A DNA stretch of 64,000 bases from Chitinophagaceae bacterium (GCA_947446645.1 CANFHA010000015.1:109948-173947), one strand, 5' to 3'; positions 45,787 to 55,920 are shown, numbered from the stretch's first letter. A program made the numbers and translations. The notes: a model not told the origin generated them from the sequence alone.

Positions 45787-48700
45787 ATGATGATGCAAAA
45801 ACAAAGACGCCCGGCTCTGCAGATTGCTATAGTAGCGGTCATAATGTTTTCAGGCACTTCCAACTTTGCACAAGTCCTCACTCACGACCTTCCACGAAAC
45901 AGGCCGCTAATAGTGGCCGAAGAACAGTACCAGCAAGGGCTTTATTCGCTTGCAGCTCAAAGCGCACGGCAATTCCTGGCCCAACCGGGAGATAAAATGC
46001 TGGCGGAAAAACAGCTGGACAAAGATAAAGCAAGATACCTGCTTGCTTTATCGGCACTCAAAGCTGACCTACCGGGCTGTACTGACTCTGCCCGCAAGGA
46101 AATGACTGTAACCACTGAGCCTGCCTACTACCAGCGTATAGCATTTGGCTTGGCGCAGTACTATTTTCAGCACGAAGAACTGATAAAGGCTATCCCCCTC
46201 TACGAGGCTGCCAACATCAACAACCTCAACAATAAAGAAATTGCCGATGCCAAGTTTGAGCTGGCTTATTGCTACTTCAACAACCGGGAGTTCGACAAAG
46301 CAGGTCCACTCTTCATGGCCATAAAGGAGATGAAGGATGGCAAATATTACCTCGCTGGTAATTACTACTATGGCCTGCTTGCTTACAACAACAATAAGTA
46401 TGCTGATGCACTGAAAAGCTTTGAGCTGGTTAAAAAGACCAAAGACTATCGCGCCATAGTGCCTTACTACATTGCCGAGATATACTACTTCATGGGCAAC
46501 AGGGCAAAGGCGCTGGAAGAAGCTGACTCTATTTTAAAGAAGCCCGAAAAATCTTACTACGACAAGGAGCTTCACCTCCTTGCCGCACAATGCCTCTTTG
46601 AAGACCAGCGCTACAAAGAAGCCCGCCCATACTTCGAATACTACTATGAGCGCACGGATAAGATCAGGAAACAGGACCTGTACAAAATAGCCTATTGCTA
46701 CTACCGCCTCAATGAATGGCCAGGGGCTATTGAAAAGTTCAAGTTGCTCAGTAATACACATGATTCACTTGGCCAAACCTCCATGTACCTGCTCGGCGAC
46801 TGCTATCTGAAAACAGAGGACAAAGTGAGTGCCCGTAATGCTTTTGGCATTTGTGCTGATATGACTTTCAACCCCGGCCAGCAGGAAGCATCTATTATAC
46901 TTTATGCCCGCATCAGCTACGAGACCGGGTACAACGATGACGCCCTGCGCCAGCTATACAATCTGCTTGCTACTTTCCCTGCCAGCAAGTACAAAGATGA
47001 AGCGAATACCCTTATTTCAGGCTTACTGATAAAGACGAACCACTACGACGATGCCATGAAACGCCTCGAAGAAGTGAGCGTAAAGGACGATGAATACTGG
47101 GCGGTTTACCAAAAGGCAACTTTCGGCTACGCCATTCAGCAGTTCCGTGCAGGTTCGCCTGCTGTGGCTTACCGCTACTTCACGCTTTCTTTGCAGCGCC
47201 CCGTAAATGCGGACTACGAAACGGCTGCCTGGTTCTGGAAAGGGGAGCTGGCTTACCGCCTCCACCACTACAGCGATGTTATTACCTTCTCGCAAAACTT
47301 CATAGACAAAAGGGCTACGCCAGCTTCCATAGAGCGCATCAGCCCGCTGGCTACCAGGCAGCATGCCTACCTCAACATGGGCTACGCATCCATGGAGCTG
47401 CAGAACTATGTTGCGGCACAGGGCTACTTCAACCATGCCCAGCAGGAGCGCGGCTCCGACAGCTATTCCGGCTCCGTTGCGGTGTTGCGTGAGGCGGATG
47501 CCGTATTCATGCAGAAGAACTACGCAAAGGCTATTACGCTCTACGACCGAATTATTTATAGCGACACTGCTGATGCAGACTATGCCCGGTATCAGAAAAG
47601 CATACTACTTGGCCTGCTCGGTAAAACAAATGAAAAAACATCGGTGTTGCTCTCCCTTATCAATAGCAAGCCGCCATCAGCCTACGCAAACTTCGCTCGT
47701 TATGAGGCCGCAGTAACCTACATTGAGGCAGAGAAATATGCTGAAGCGCTCACCTACCTGCAGCAGCTTACCGACTCTATTGCCGATAAAAGCTTTGCAC
47801 CCCGCGCATGGATGAAGCGCGGCTTTGTTTACCAGCAGCAGAATCAAAACAGTAAAGCAATTGACGCGTACCGCCATGTGGTGTCAGACTATCCTGCCTC
47901 TGAAGACAGGTTAGCTGCTCTGGATGCACTTAAGAGCCTGTACATACAAAACAATCAGCCCGGCGAATACACGCGGCTGCTCCGCGAGCAGAATCTTCCA
48001 TCTGCCGATAGCAGCTCCATGGACTCTACGTACTATGCAGCGGCGGAAGCACAGTTTTCTAACAACCAGTGGGCAGATGCACAACAGGCGTTCACCAATT
48101 ACGTATTGGCTTACCCAAATGGTATCTTTAGTATAAAAGCACACTACTACAGGGCGGAGAGTAACTTCCAGTTGCGGAAATTCAAAGAGGCCCGCGAAGA
48201 TTATGACGTAGTGCTGGCAGCTCAGTGGAATGATTTCTCTGAAAACAGCGCTCGCCGCGCCGCAGCCATAGCGCTCGATCAGAAAGACTATTCAGCCGCC
48301 TACGACTACTATCTCCGCCTGCGTGCTAACATTTCTAACAATATGTCGAAGCAGGTGGTTTTCAATGGCCTTATGACCAGCGGTTACAACTCCGGCAAAT
48401 TCACCGAAACGGTTGCCTACTCCGATTCGCTAATGGCACTTCCGGGCATTTCGTCAGATGTAATGAACGATGCATTGTTTTACAAAGCCCGCTCCCTGCA
48501 GCACTTCGATAGCACAGATGCCGCTATGAACATCTACACCCAGCTCACCGGCAATAAAAACGGCGATGTGGCTGCAGAATCACGCTACCATATTGCAGAA
48601 ATGCTTTTCCGGAAAAACCAGTATAAGGAAGCAGAAAATGCCGCCAACGAATCCATCAAGCGCTCAGCCGGTTACGACTTCTGGATAGGCAAATCGTACC

Positions 48701-48870
48701 TGCTGCTCTCAGACATATTGGTAAAACAAAATGATTATTTCAATGCAAAAGCTCTTTTACAGAGCATTGTTAAGAATACACGTATTGCAGATTTTAAGCA
48801 GGAAGCAATTAAGAAGCTGGAGGAGGTAAAGTCGCTTGAAAAAGGTAAGAGCAAGTTACAGGAGGAGTAA
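45787..48870 (+). CDS. Large periplasmic TPR protein (1027 aa)
   Basis: The signal peptide (MMMQKQRRPALQIAIVAVIMFSGTSNFAQ) is followed by a long array of tetratricopeptide units reaching almost the C terminus, for example KAIPLYEAANINNLNNKEIADAKFELAYCYFN and KSYYDKELHLLAAQCLFEDQRYKEA. By length it could hold over 20 TPR helix pairs, a large superhelix for binding partner proteins. It lies between a TonB-dependent receptor and a plugless barrel, which suggests a scaffold for an outer-membrane assembly. No catalytic motif is seen. Confidence 0.88.
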   Translation: MMMQKQRRPALQIAIVAVIMFSGTSNFAQVLTHDLPRNRPLIVAEEQYQQGLYSLAAQSARQFLAQPGDKMLAEKQLDKDKARYLLALSALKADLPGCTDSARKEMTVTTEPAYYQRIAFGLAQYYFQHEELIKAIPLYEAANINNLNNKEIADAKFELAYCYFNNREFDKAGPLFMAIKEMKDGKYYLAGNYYYGLLAYNNNKYADALKSFELVKKTKDYRAIVPYYIAEIYYFMGNRAKALEEADSILKKPEKSYYDKELHLLAAQCLFEDQRYKEARPYFEYYYERTDKIRKQDLYKIAYCYYRLNEWPGAIEKFKLLSNTHDSLGQTSMYLLGDCYLKTEDKVSARNAFGICADMTFNPGQQEASIILYARISYETGYNDDALRQLYNLLATFPASKYKDEANTLISGLLIKTNHYDDAMKRLEEVSVKDDEYWAVYQKATFGYAIQQFRAGSPAVAYRYFTLSLQRPVNADYETAAWFWKGELAYRLHHYSDVITFSQNFIDKRATPASIERISPLATRQHAYLNMGYASMELQNYVAAQGYFNHAQQERGSDSYSGSVAVLREADAVFMQKNYAKAITLYDRIIYSDTADADYARYQKSILLGLLGKTNEKTSVLLSLINSKPPSAYANFARYEAAVTYIEAEKYAEALTYLQQLTDSIADKSFAPRAWMKRGFVYQQQNQNSKAIDAYRHVVSDYPASEDRLAALDALKSLYIQNNQPGEYTRLLREQNLPSADSSSMDSTYYAAAEAQFSNNQWADAQQAFTNYVLAYPNGIFSIKAHYYRAESNFQLRKFKEAREDYDVVLAAQWNDFSENSARRAAAIALDQKDYSAAYDYYLRLRANISNNMSKQVVFNGLMTSGYNSGKFTETVAYSDSLMALPGISSDVMNDALFYKARSLQHFDSTDAAMNIYTQLTGNKNGDVAAESRYHIAEMLFRKNQYKEAENAANESIKRSAGYDFWIGKSYLLLSDILVKQNDYFNAKALLQSIVKNTRIADFKQEAIKKLEEVKSLEKGKSKLQEE

Positions 48871-48981
48871 AGCCGGCTGCACGGAATGGACACTGCGAGC
48901 TTTGTACTCTTGCATTACCGGTGCACTAGTCAAAGAAGAGTCTTTGCAGTCTTAATGTTTAAATGGAATAAAATACAGCGC

Positions 48982-50607
48982 ATGAGCGTAAAACATTTTT
49001 TCACGTTAATATTTCTTGTCGCCGCATTTGGCGCAAGGGCGCAGCGTGTGGCGCCGGCAGATACCGTGTTGAAGGGTTCTACCATTGAAGTTATTCAGAC
49101 ATACAAACCTGAGGTAAAACGCGCGCCCAAACCGGAATGGGTACCACAGCTCCCCGCCACAGACACTACTCATCCTGTCCTTAGCCTGGAGGTTCCGCAG
49201 CAGACCCTTTATTATACCTACAGCTCCCAGCCGCTTCGTCCGCTGGCTTTAGGAAAGGATATTCCAAAACCACCAGTCCCTAGCTATGTCGCGCTGGGCG
49301 GGGGCAACCTTTCTACTATTTATCTTGATGCAGGGACCAGTATACTCACCGGTGAAAATTATGAAACCGGCCTGCACCTGCATCACCTCTCCCAGGCTGG
49401 TGGTGTGCTCAATCAGTTTACTGCCCTTAGCGGTGCAGAAGCAGAGGGCATGTATCACGCTGCAAAGAGCGACTGGCACGCCCGCCTTATGGCAGAAAGG
49501 AACCAGTACGCATATTATGGCTACGACCATACTATATACGATTACGCGGCTGATTCCGTAAAGCAGGTGTATACTTCCGTAAGGGCCATTGTGGATATGG
49601 CGAACAAATCTGATAGCGGAAGCCGTTTCTTCTACCACCCTTCCATCACCGCATCGGTATATACTGCCAAGATGAAAACCTCTGAGATCAGCGCAGGTCT
49701 AGATCTTCCATTCAGATACAGCATCGATACCAGTCTTGATGCCGTTGCTACCCTTAGCGGCAACGTCACAAATTTCAAATCAGGTAGTTTCAACACGTTC
49801 AACAATGTGGCTGAATTAAAACCAGGAATCGTGCTTCACCACGGCCCCAAGAGTGGCCATGCCCTGCTGGGTCTTGCCATTGGAGGCGATGGCACCGGCT
49901 ACCTGCTGCCAGATATCCTGGCTTCTTACGTGCTGCCAGATACACGCTATGTGGTTACAGCCGGTTGGCAGGCCCTCCTTCGTCAGAATACTTACGAGCA
50001 GCTAACTACAGAAAACCCTTACATGCTTGCCGACTATTACCTGCGGCAAACAAAGAATGACGAAGTGTTTCTTGGTCTTGCCGGCCCTGTTGGCGATCAC
50101 TTTATTTTCTCTGCACGTGGCAGCTGGTGGAATTTCAATACCCTGCCTACATTCCTCAATGATACCGGCGATCACAAGCAATTCTATGTGCAGTACGACA
50201 ATGTAAAAGCATTCTCTATACATGTAGCCGTTCGCTACACACAGGCCAGCATTTGGTCTGTAGGTGCCACTGCCGACTATTACGCTTTTTATGGCGGCAC
50301 AGAAAAATATGTGTGGCATGAGCCAAACGTGCGTATGAAGGGCGACCTGACAGTAAATGTTACAAAGAAATTTGTCGCCCGCACTTATTTCTCATTGCTT
50401 AGCGGCATCCACTCCCGCGATAGCCTGGGTAACACCCACACCCTCAAGGCCATTGCCGACCTGGGTGTAAATGCCGAATACACCATCATCCCGCGCCTGT
50501 CCGTTTTCGCCGAGCTGGATAATATTTTCAACAAAAAATACGAACGCTGGGCTGGTTACCAGTCCTACGGCATCAACATCTACGGTGGCCTCCGCATGAA
50601 GTTTTAA
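48982..50607 (+). CDS. Outer-membrane beta-barrel protein, TonB-receptor-like barrel without plug
   Basis: 541 residues with signal peptide MSVKHFFTLIFLVAAFGARAQ. A Pro-rich spacer (YKPEVKRAPKPEWVPQLP) follows, then about 420 residues of amphipathic strands ending YGINIYGGLRMKF, with the terminal Phe typical of BAM clients. The barrel end (ELDNIFNKKYERWAGYQSYG) resembles TonB-dependent receptors, but no plug or TonB box is visible. The ATG at 48982 fits the signal peptide; the longer frame adds 32 unlike residues. It lies 111 nt after the TPR gene. Confidence 0.85.
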   Translation: MSVKHFFTLIFLVAAFGARAQRVAPADTVLKGSTIEVIQTYKPEVKRAPKPEWVPQLPATDTTHPVLSLEVPQQTLYYTYSSQPLRPLALGKDIPKPPVPSYVALGGGNLSTIYLDAGTSILTGENYETGLHLHHLSQAGGVLNQFTALSGAEAEGMYHAAKSDWHARLMAERNQYAYYGYDHTIYDYAADSVKQVYTSVRAIVDMANKSDSGSRFFYHPSITASVYTAKMKTSEISAGLDLPFRYSIDTSLDAVATLSGNVTNFKSGSFNTFNNVAELKPGIVLHHGPKSGHALLGLAIGGDGTGYLLPDILASYVLPDTRYVVTAGWQALLRQNTYEQLTTENPYMLADYYLRQTKNDEVFLGLAGPVGDHFIFSARGSWWNFNTLPTFLNDTGDHKQFYVQYDNVKAFSIHVAVRYTQASIWSVGATADYYAFYGGTEKYVWHEPNVRMKGDLTVNVTKKFVARTYFSLLSGIHSRDSLGNTHTLKAIADLGVNAEYTIIPRLSVFAELDNIFNKKYERWAGYQSYGINIYGGLRMKF

Positions 50608-50616
50608 TATTTGACC

Positions 50617-50652
50617 TTTGTCATGCCGACGCAGGAGGCATCTATGCTTCTG
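50617..50652. repeat. Short dispersed repeat (TTGTCATGCCG ... GGCATCTAT), copy 1
   Basis: TTTGTCATGCCGACGCAGGA then GGCATCTATGCTTCTG. A shorter copy is at 51818. GATGCC/GGCATC parts allow a small hairpin. The unit lies between the barrel gene and the HU-SPOR gene. Confidence 0.5.
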
Positions 50653-50853
50653 CCCGATTTTTCAGTCCTAAAATCTGAAGTATTAGAACCATATATCTTT
50701 ATTATCACCATCACTAAAAGACCATCTCGTATAATACAACAGGTGGAAACTAATTCTTGCTCTAAATAAATTCCCGGGCAGTATACGTTCTAAAAAATAA
50801 ATCCTCTAATTTTAGCTAACTTGCCAGACTAATTTAAAGGCATCGTTTTTGCA

Positions 50854-51783
50854 ATGGATATCGCGAAATACATAGGTTTATTTTTACTAAAAAATCACTA
50901 TTGCTACATACACGGACTAGGCAACATGGAGCTGATAAAGCGCCCTGCGGTCCACGATGGTACATCATTGCAGGCAGCAACCTACGATGTACAGGTAACG
51001 CCTGGTGGCTCTATAGACGATAACCTCGCCAATTTCATTGCTACAAACGAGCAGATAAGCATATCAAAAGCAGCAAACACACTGCGCGAATACAGCATAC
51101 AAGCCCGCAAGGATATGGCCAACGGCATTGACGTGCCTATCCCCAACATTGGTCATTTTACAGAAGTTGGCGGCAAGGTAAAGTTCGTCACCGATGCTAA
51201 TTTCAGGTTCACCCCAGCAGGCATACCTACTATAAAAAACAGCAAGCAGCTCGAAGAGCAAAGCGCAAGACTTCAGCAAAAACCTTCGTTTCCCGAGCCG
51301 CCAAAGGCCGACTCTATCAACTGGAGCATGGTTATACTCGTTGTTGTGCTCCTGCTCATATTGGCAGGCGGCGGCTATGGCATTTATTATTACCTCAACT
51401 CAAATAAAACTGCCGCGCCGGTTGTACTACCACCACCTGTCATCCGCGACACGGTTCCTGCAGCCCCACCTGTACTCAGTCACGACTCCGCAGCAGTGCG
51501 GCCCGACAGTGCAGCCACAGTGCAGCCCCCTGCCACTCCGCAGGCAGACACCACAAAGCATAGCTACAAAATGATCATTGGCGACTACCCTACCCGCGAG
51601 AAAGCGGAGAAGAGAAAAACCAATCTGAAATTTAATGGTAACCGTGTTGAAGTAATGGCAAACGACTCAGCCTCATACTATGTCTTCACCAACATTAAAT
51701 GTCTTGCTGCCGATACCACGCATGTAAAAGACTCCCTGCGTGTCCTCTTCGGCTATAAAAAAGTAATGATCTCCGCTAAGTAA
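50854..51783 (+). CDS. HU-CCDC81 / SPOR-domain membrane protein
   Basis: 309 residues. Residues 1 to about 130 match the bacterial CCDC81-type HU domain (IAKYIGLFLLKNHYCYIHGLGNMELIKRPA ... VPIPNIGHFTEVGGKVKF). One TM segment (157-181, MVILVVVLLLILAGGGYGIYYYL) is followed by a Pro/Ala linker and a C-terminal SPOR domain (about 236-309, KMIIGDYPTREKAEK ... YKKVMISAK). The cytosolic HU-like part may bind DNA or protein while SPOR binds denuded peptidoglycan, tethering chromosome or cell-division machinery to the wall. This is the prediction made for the HU-CCDC81 family. It starts 246 nt after the barrel gene. Confidence 0.88.
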   Translation: MDIAKYIGLFLLKNHYCYIHGLGNMELIKRPAVHDGTSLQAATYDVQVTPGGSIDDNLANFIATNEQISISKAANTLREYSIQARKDMANGIDVPIPNIGHFTEVGGKVKFVTDANFRFTPAGIPTIKNSKQLEEQSARLQQKPSFPEPPKADSINWSMVILVVVLLLILAGGGYGIYYYLNSNKTAAPVVLPPPVIRDTVPAAPPVLSHDSAAVRPDSAATVQPPATPQADTTKHSYKMIIGDYPTREKAEKRKTNLKFNGNRVEVMANDSASYYVFTNIKCLAADTTHVKDSLRVLFGYKKVMISAK

Positions 51784-51817
51784 GAGGGATTTTGTCGATA
51801 AAAACAATTGAAAACTA

Positions 51818-51843
51818 TTGTCATGCCGTAGGCATCTATACTC
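51818..51843. repeat. Short dispersed repeat, copy 2 (shortened)
   Basis: TTGTCATGCCG-TAGGCATCTATACTC aligns with copy 1 with an internal deletion of about 7 nt. The two copies flank the HU-SPOR gene. Confidence 0.45.
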
Positions 51844-51864
51844 ACCCCTGTCTGATACCCGAAT

Positions 51865-52356
51865 TTACGACCCTATTACCAGCAGTCGCTCCAGCACCAT
51901 GTGAGCAGCCGGGCATACAGTACTATTTTTTAGTGTCAGTTGCACGCGCTTCACCAGCACATCCTCATCAGTATACGGGTATCGTGCGCAGTCACTAGGC
52001 CGGTCATCATAAATGTTGCAGGTATTATCCTCCGCCAGGAAGGGGCACGGAGTCGTCTTCGTCACATAATCTCCTTCTTCGTCCAGTTTCAGGTATTGCA
52101 TCACCAGGTCGCCCTCCTTCATCCTCAGGCTTTTGGCTATACGTTTTATGTCCGGCTGTTTAAAACGCGGGGAGTGGTTCTTACAGCATCGCGCACAATC
52201 CAGGCAATCTATTTTGCTGAAAGCCTCTTCATGGAGGTCTGGCAGCGCAGCCAGCAGCTTATTCTGCAGCGACTTCGTCTTATTGCTCTTCTCCAGCATA
52301 TACTTATATGCCTTCTGATGCTCCTTCGCTTCCTTTTCCCAATCTTCTAATGCCAT
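51865..52356 (-). CDS. YkgJ-family cysteine-cluster protein
   Basis: 163 residues. A first Cys group is C51-LD-C54-AR-CC57-58 (DCLDCARCCKNHSPRF). A second is at about 115-138 (TTPCPFLAEDNTCNIYDDRPSDCARYPY), which together make the metal or Fe-S binding pattern of the family (CxxCxxxCC ... CxIYxxRPxxCR). The function is unresolved; iron-sulfur or zinc binding is generally supposed. Starts at ATG; single gene. Confidence 0.88.
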   Translation of the reverse strand: MALEDWEKEAKEHQKAYKYMLEKSNKTKSLQNKLLAALPDLHEEAFSKIDCLDCARCCKNHSPRFKQPDIKRIAKSLRMKEGDLVMQYLKLDEEGDYVTKTTPCPFLAEDNTCNIYDDRPSDCARYPYTDEDVLVKRVQLTLKNSTVCPAAHMVLERLLVIGS

Positions 52357-52494
52357 TATAGCAAAGGTACTAATAAGTGATTAACCGCCTTGCTGCCCTC
52401 GACATCTTAACGTTACCGCAGTCTGAAAATATAACGATCTGGCGGAGCCAGTCATGTTACTGCGCGCGATCACAGAATCGCAATCGGACACCCC

Positions 52495-55400
52495 TTAGAA
52501 ATCCGTTCCTAAAGCAAAGTATATGATAGGCTTCTTAGCCCCCTCTATATTCCATGCGGCATCCATCCTTAGGAAATATCCCAAAAGCGTAGTGCGTATG
52601 CCGCCGCCATAACCCACTGCAAGACTATTTTCTCCGGGCACCATCAGCGTAAGGTTGGTATACCCACCCTGACTTATGTTAGAGTAGCTGTGCTTCGCCG
52701 ACAGGTTGTCGCCCGTAGGCATAAACCCATTCCATGCGTCGCCAATATCTGCAAATGCTACAACCTGCAGGTTTTTCAGTATCATGGATTTCACTGGCCG
52801 CTTCACAAAAGTGGCTACTATCGGCAGGCGCAGTTCAGAGGTGAACACAAAGAAGTTATTGCCCGTGCGTGCATACTGGTTATACCCCCTCAGTGAGGTG
52901 CCCAGCGTCTGGTAACCAAAGTTGTCTGCTGGGGGCTCCCCCCCACCTGCGGCCTGCTTAGGTGATATCCAGTTGTCCACTCCGCCTGCTATATATTCCA
53001 CTTCGCTGTTTCCGTCTGAGTGTGCATAGGCCACCCGATTGGCAAGAATGAACTGTTTATACAGTCTTTGATAATTCCGTATGTCTAGCCCCAGGTTGTA
53101 GCAGCTGCGGTTACCGTTGTTAAGACCGTATATCTCTTCAGCATACACTTTATATTTCAGACCATTAGAGATATTGAGCAGCGGCGTTATGGTGTTGTCA
53201 AACACATACTCCAGCCGGTTTATTGACGTGTATGCAACCGGGTAAGAAACATCAAATGCCAGGCTAAAAGTGTCCGTGATTTTCTGCACAAACTTATCCT
53301 GCCTCAGTGCTGAGTGAAAACGTACACTTCTCACCCTATCCAGCGGATAGCTGAAATCGCCCTGCACCGAATTCGATATGGACTTGAACAGCTGTGTCCT
53401 CGTCAGTACCAGCCTGCCGTTGCTGTTGTAATAGGGCACGGTATAATACTGCTTGTCTGTAGTGCGCAGGAAAAACACGCCCCAGTCCAGCCTTTTACGT
53501 AGGTTCTGGTATTGCAGGAAATAAGCCGATGATGACATATTGATAGGCAACCGCAATCCTGCTATTATCTTAAAGTCTTCCATCGGCTCATTAAGCGCCA
53601 GTGTCATCAGCCCGCCCAGGTCGGGGTTCTTATAGTAGCCGCCATTCGAGGCTATAGATTGGTACTGCGTAAAAAGTATACTGTTATCCAGCTTCACAGA
53701 AAAAAAGTCTGGCCTGAAGCTGAGCTTGTATGGCGATGGCTTCATATTCAGGTAGGCGCTATCGGTGATCACGGTGAGCACTGAGCTATCAGGCGCCGGC
53801 GCATTGACGTTAAAGATGTTGTTTTTCTTAGGCTTTGGGCTCTTGCGCGGCTGCTGTGTTGTGGTGTCTGTAAACTCTGACTGGAAAGCATTGCCCCCTT
53901 TTATTTCCGGCGCCGCCGGCTCTTCTCTCATTGGCTCTTCATTCACCTTGCTGAACATTGCTTCCGGCGTAGCCTGGCTCACATGGCCGCTAGTCTTTGC
54001 CTCTGCTTTATCTTTTGATAGTGTGGTAGGCGCCAGTTGCTTTACGTCCGAATCACTTGCAGGTATGTCCAGCTTATGAAAGTACACCTCGTACTTGTCT
54101 TCATCCTGCACCACATCAGCCACATTGCCGGTAGCGCTGTTATACTGGTGGCACAGTATGCTGGTAGTATAGTTGGTCACCGGCACTGCATAAGCCGAAT
54201 CATTGTTGTGCGAATCATGAGCAAACAGTACTACATACTTGTTGTCTATGCCATTACTGTCGCACAGGTAAGCAAAATTATCCGGCCCGTATTGTATCGG
54301 TTGCTTTATCGTTGCGTTCTTTACATTACTGCATTGCAGCAGTTTCGTCTGGTTCGTGCGCAGGTCATAGTAGAATACATTCATCGGCCCCGTAGGCAGT
54401 TCGTTCACGCCAAGTGGCACATCCAGGCTCGGCTTCGGCCTGTTCGACAAAAACAACACGCCCATCCTCGATCCCCCGCTTACAAATTCCGGCGACACAT
54501 CATCCCACACATCATTGGTGATGTTGGTCATTTTTGAGCCCTTAAAGGTGAACAGGTACAAGTCCGTCTGACTTTTCTTTATGGCGGAGAAGATCAGCTT
54601 GTCCTCATCTCCTATCTGTATAAAGGTCATGCTCAGCACGCGGTCAAATCTGTTTTTCGGAATGATGTTATCCGTGGTCCTGCCATTAAGCGAGTTGTAT
54701 ATACGCAGCCTGGTATCCTTGCCCTTCTTATAGAGCAGCGCCATTTTGTTGCCCGTGTTCGCCCACGATATCATGGGGTAGGTAGGATCTGTTTGCTCGG
54801 TCAGGTCTCTCCTCCCGCCCTCCAGCAGCGTTATCACATCCTTTGTGTCGTTTATCTTCTGGCTATATACTTTGTACTGACCGTTCTTCCACACCACATA
54901 GCAAACATCTGTGCCACGTGGCGATACCCGTATGTTCCTTACTATGCTGTTATCTTTCGGCACTTTCAGTTGCGTCACACCCTTGGTGCTGTCCGGCGAG
55001 TCCTGGGTCAGCGCATCTTTTTCATATACAGCCTTGTAAAAGCTGATGCAGGAATCATAGGCCTTGGTCACCTTCAGCCCCAGGTTCTCCTTCTGCTTCA
55101 TGGCCTTGTTCATGCTCGTCTTCTGCTGCATGGTATAGAGCAGGCCCTTCACCGTATTGGCGCTATACTGCTCAGATACGAACTTCCAGAAAGCCTTGCC
55201 GGCAAGCTCAGGATATTCGTTCGACAGTTCGTGAAAGCCGCTGTTTGGCCTTGCTTCCAGCAGGCTTTTCCATTCGCTGTTGCTTTTCGCATCCCACCCG
55301 TCTACCAGGTAGGCTATGTAGCCCTCTGTTACCCATGCCGGCATATTCAGCAGCAGGGCGTTCTTCACCATCTTTTTGAAGTTCTCGCCAAACATCATGC

Positions 55401-55920
55401 GCTCCATCACCACCCGCGCCATGCCCGATCTTATCTGGTGCTGCAGATCGTTATGCTCGCCGGTAAAGTACACCACCAGCTTATCGCCCACCAGGTTCAC
55501 CGTACCGCCCTTGGCATTACCTATCTCCTGCGCCTCATCCTTCAGTCCCACGTTCGACTGGCGGTACTCGTCATAAGAGTTGTACAGTATTATGTTGAAC
55601 CGTTTGGGAAACTGGCCGCCCAGCTTCTTTTCAATAACGCTTATATCATTTTCCGCTTCCTCAGCCACATAGCGCCCCAGCTGCCGTCCGGCATTGTCAT
55701 AATGGTACACCCTGAAATGCCGGGTATCAAAAAACTTCCACGCAAACTTCCTCAGCTGTACCCTGTTCTGCCCAAACTGCTCCGTATAAGACTGCCCCCT
55801 TCCTGTGAAAGGAAATACAAACAGCAACACCGCTACACAAAAGCAGGCCACAGCGCGAACTGTGATGGTGAGCCGCGCCGAAACACATTGAGCCATTGAG
55901 CCATTGAGTAATTGAGCCAT
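52495..55920 (-). CDS. Large exported protein: inactive MA-like peptidase region, TolB-like propeller, outer-membrane barrel
   Basis: 1141 residues with a signal peptide ending FPFTGRGQS. Residues about 55-300 look like a gluzincin (peptidase MA-like) domain, but HExxH is replaced by H161-QIR-S165, while the downstream PAWVTEGYIAYL Glu is kept. A TolB/WD-like propeller (about 320-620) has PTYPMISWANTGNKMAL and WDDVSPEFVSGGSRMGVLFLS. After a low-complexity linker, a C-terminal barrel (about 750-1141) ends with the BAM-type KPIIYFALGTDF. The start lies in an octamer repeat offering ATGs at 55920 and 55896 in frame, and others out of frame. Role unknown; envelope assembly is an inference. Confidence 0.82.
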   Translation of the reverse strand: MAQLLNGSMAQCVSARLTITVRAVACFCVAVLLFVFPFTGRGQSYTEQFGQNRVQLRKFAWKFFDTRHFRVYHYDNAGRQLGRYVAEEAENDISVIEKKLGGQFPKRFNIILYNSYDEYRQSNVGLKDEAQEIGNAKGGTVNLVGDKLVVYFTGEHNDLQHQIRSGMARVVMERMMFGENFKKMVKNALLLNMPAWVTEGYIAYLVDGWDAKSNSEWKSLLEARPNSGFHELSNEYPELAGKAFWKFVSEQYSANTVKGLLYTMQQKTSMNKAMKQKENLGLKVTKAYDSCISFYKAVYEKDALTQDSPDSTKGVTQLKVPKDNSIVRNIRVSPRGTDVCYVVWKNGQYKVYSQKINDTKDVITLLEGGRRDLTEQTDPTYPMISWANTGNKMALLYKKGKDTRLRIYNSLNGRTTDNIIPKNRFDRVLSMTFIQIGDEDKLIFSAIKKSQTDLYLFTFKGSKMTNITNDVWDDVSPEFVSGGSRMGVLFLSNRPKPSLDVPLGVNELPTGPMNVFYYDLRTNQTKLLQCSNVKNATIKQPIQYGPDNFAYLCDSNGIDNKYVVLFAHDSHNNDSAYAVPVTNYTTSILCHQYNSATGNVADVVQDEDKYEVYFHKLDIPASDSDVKQLAPTTLSKDKAEAKTSGHVSQATPEAMFSKVNEEPMREEPAAPEIKGGNAFQSEFTDTTTQQPRKSPKPKKNNIFNVNAPAPDSSVLTVITDSAYLNMKPSPYKLSFRPDFFSVKLDNSILFTQYQSIASNGGYYKNPDLGGLMTLALNEPMEDFKIIAGLRLPINMSSSAYFLQYQNLRKRLDWGVFFLRTTDKQYYTVPYYNSNGRLVLTRTQLFKSISNSVQGDFSYPLDRVRSVRFHSALRQDKFVQKITDTFSLAFDVSYPVAYTSINRLEYVFDNTITPLLNISNGLKYKVYAEEIYGLNNGNRSCYNLGLDIRNYQRLYKQFILANRVAYAHSDGNSEVEYIAGGVDNWISPKQAAGGGEPPADNFGYQTLGTSLRGYNQYARTGNNFFVFTSELRLPIVATFVKRPVKSMILKNLQVVAFADIGDAWNGFMPTGDNLSAKHSYSNISQGGYTNLTLMVPGENSLAVGYGGGIRTTLLGYFLRMDAAWNIEGAKKPIIYFALGTDF

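Noticed and set aside
54793..55899. A 368-residue plus-strand open frame
   Set aside because: It lies entirely antisense to the 1141-aa gene, has shadow-like His/Gln/Arg/Leu composition and no promoter or domain.
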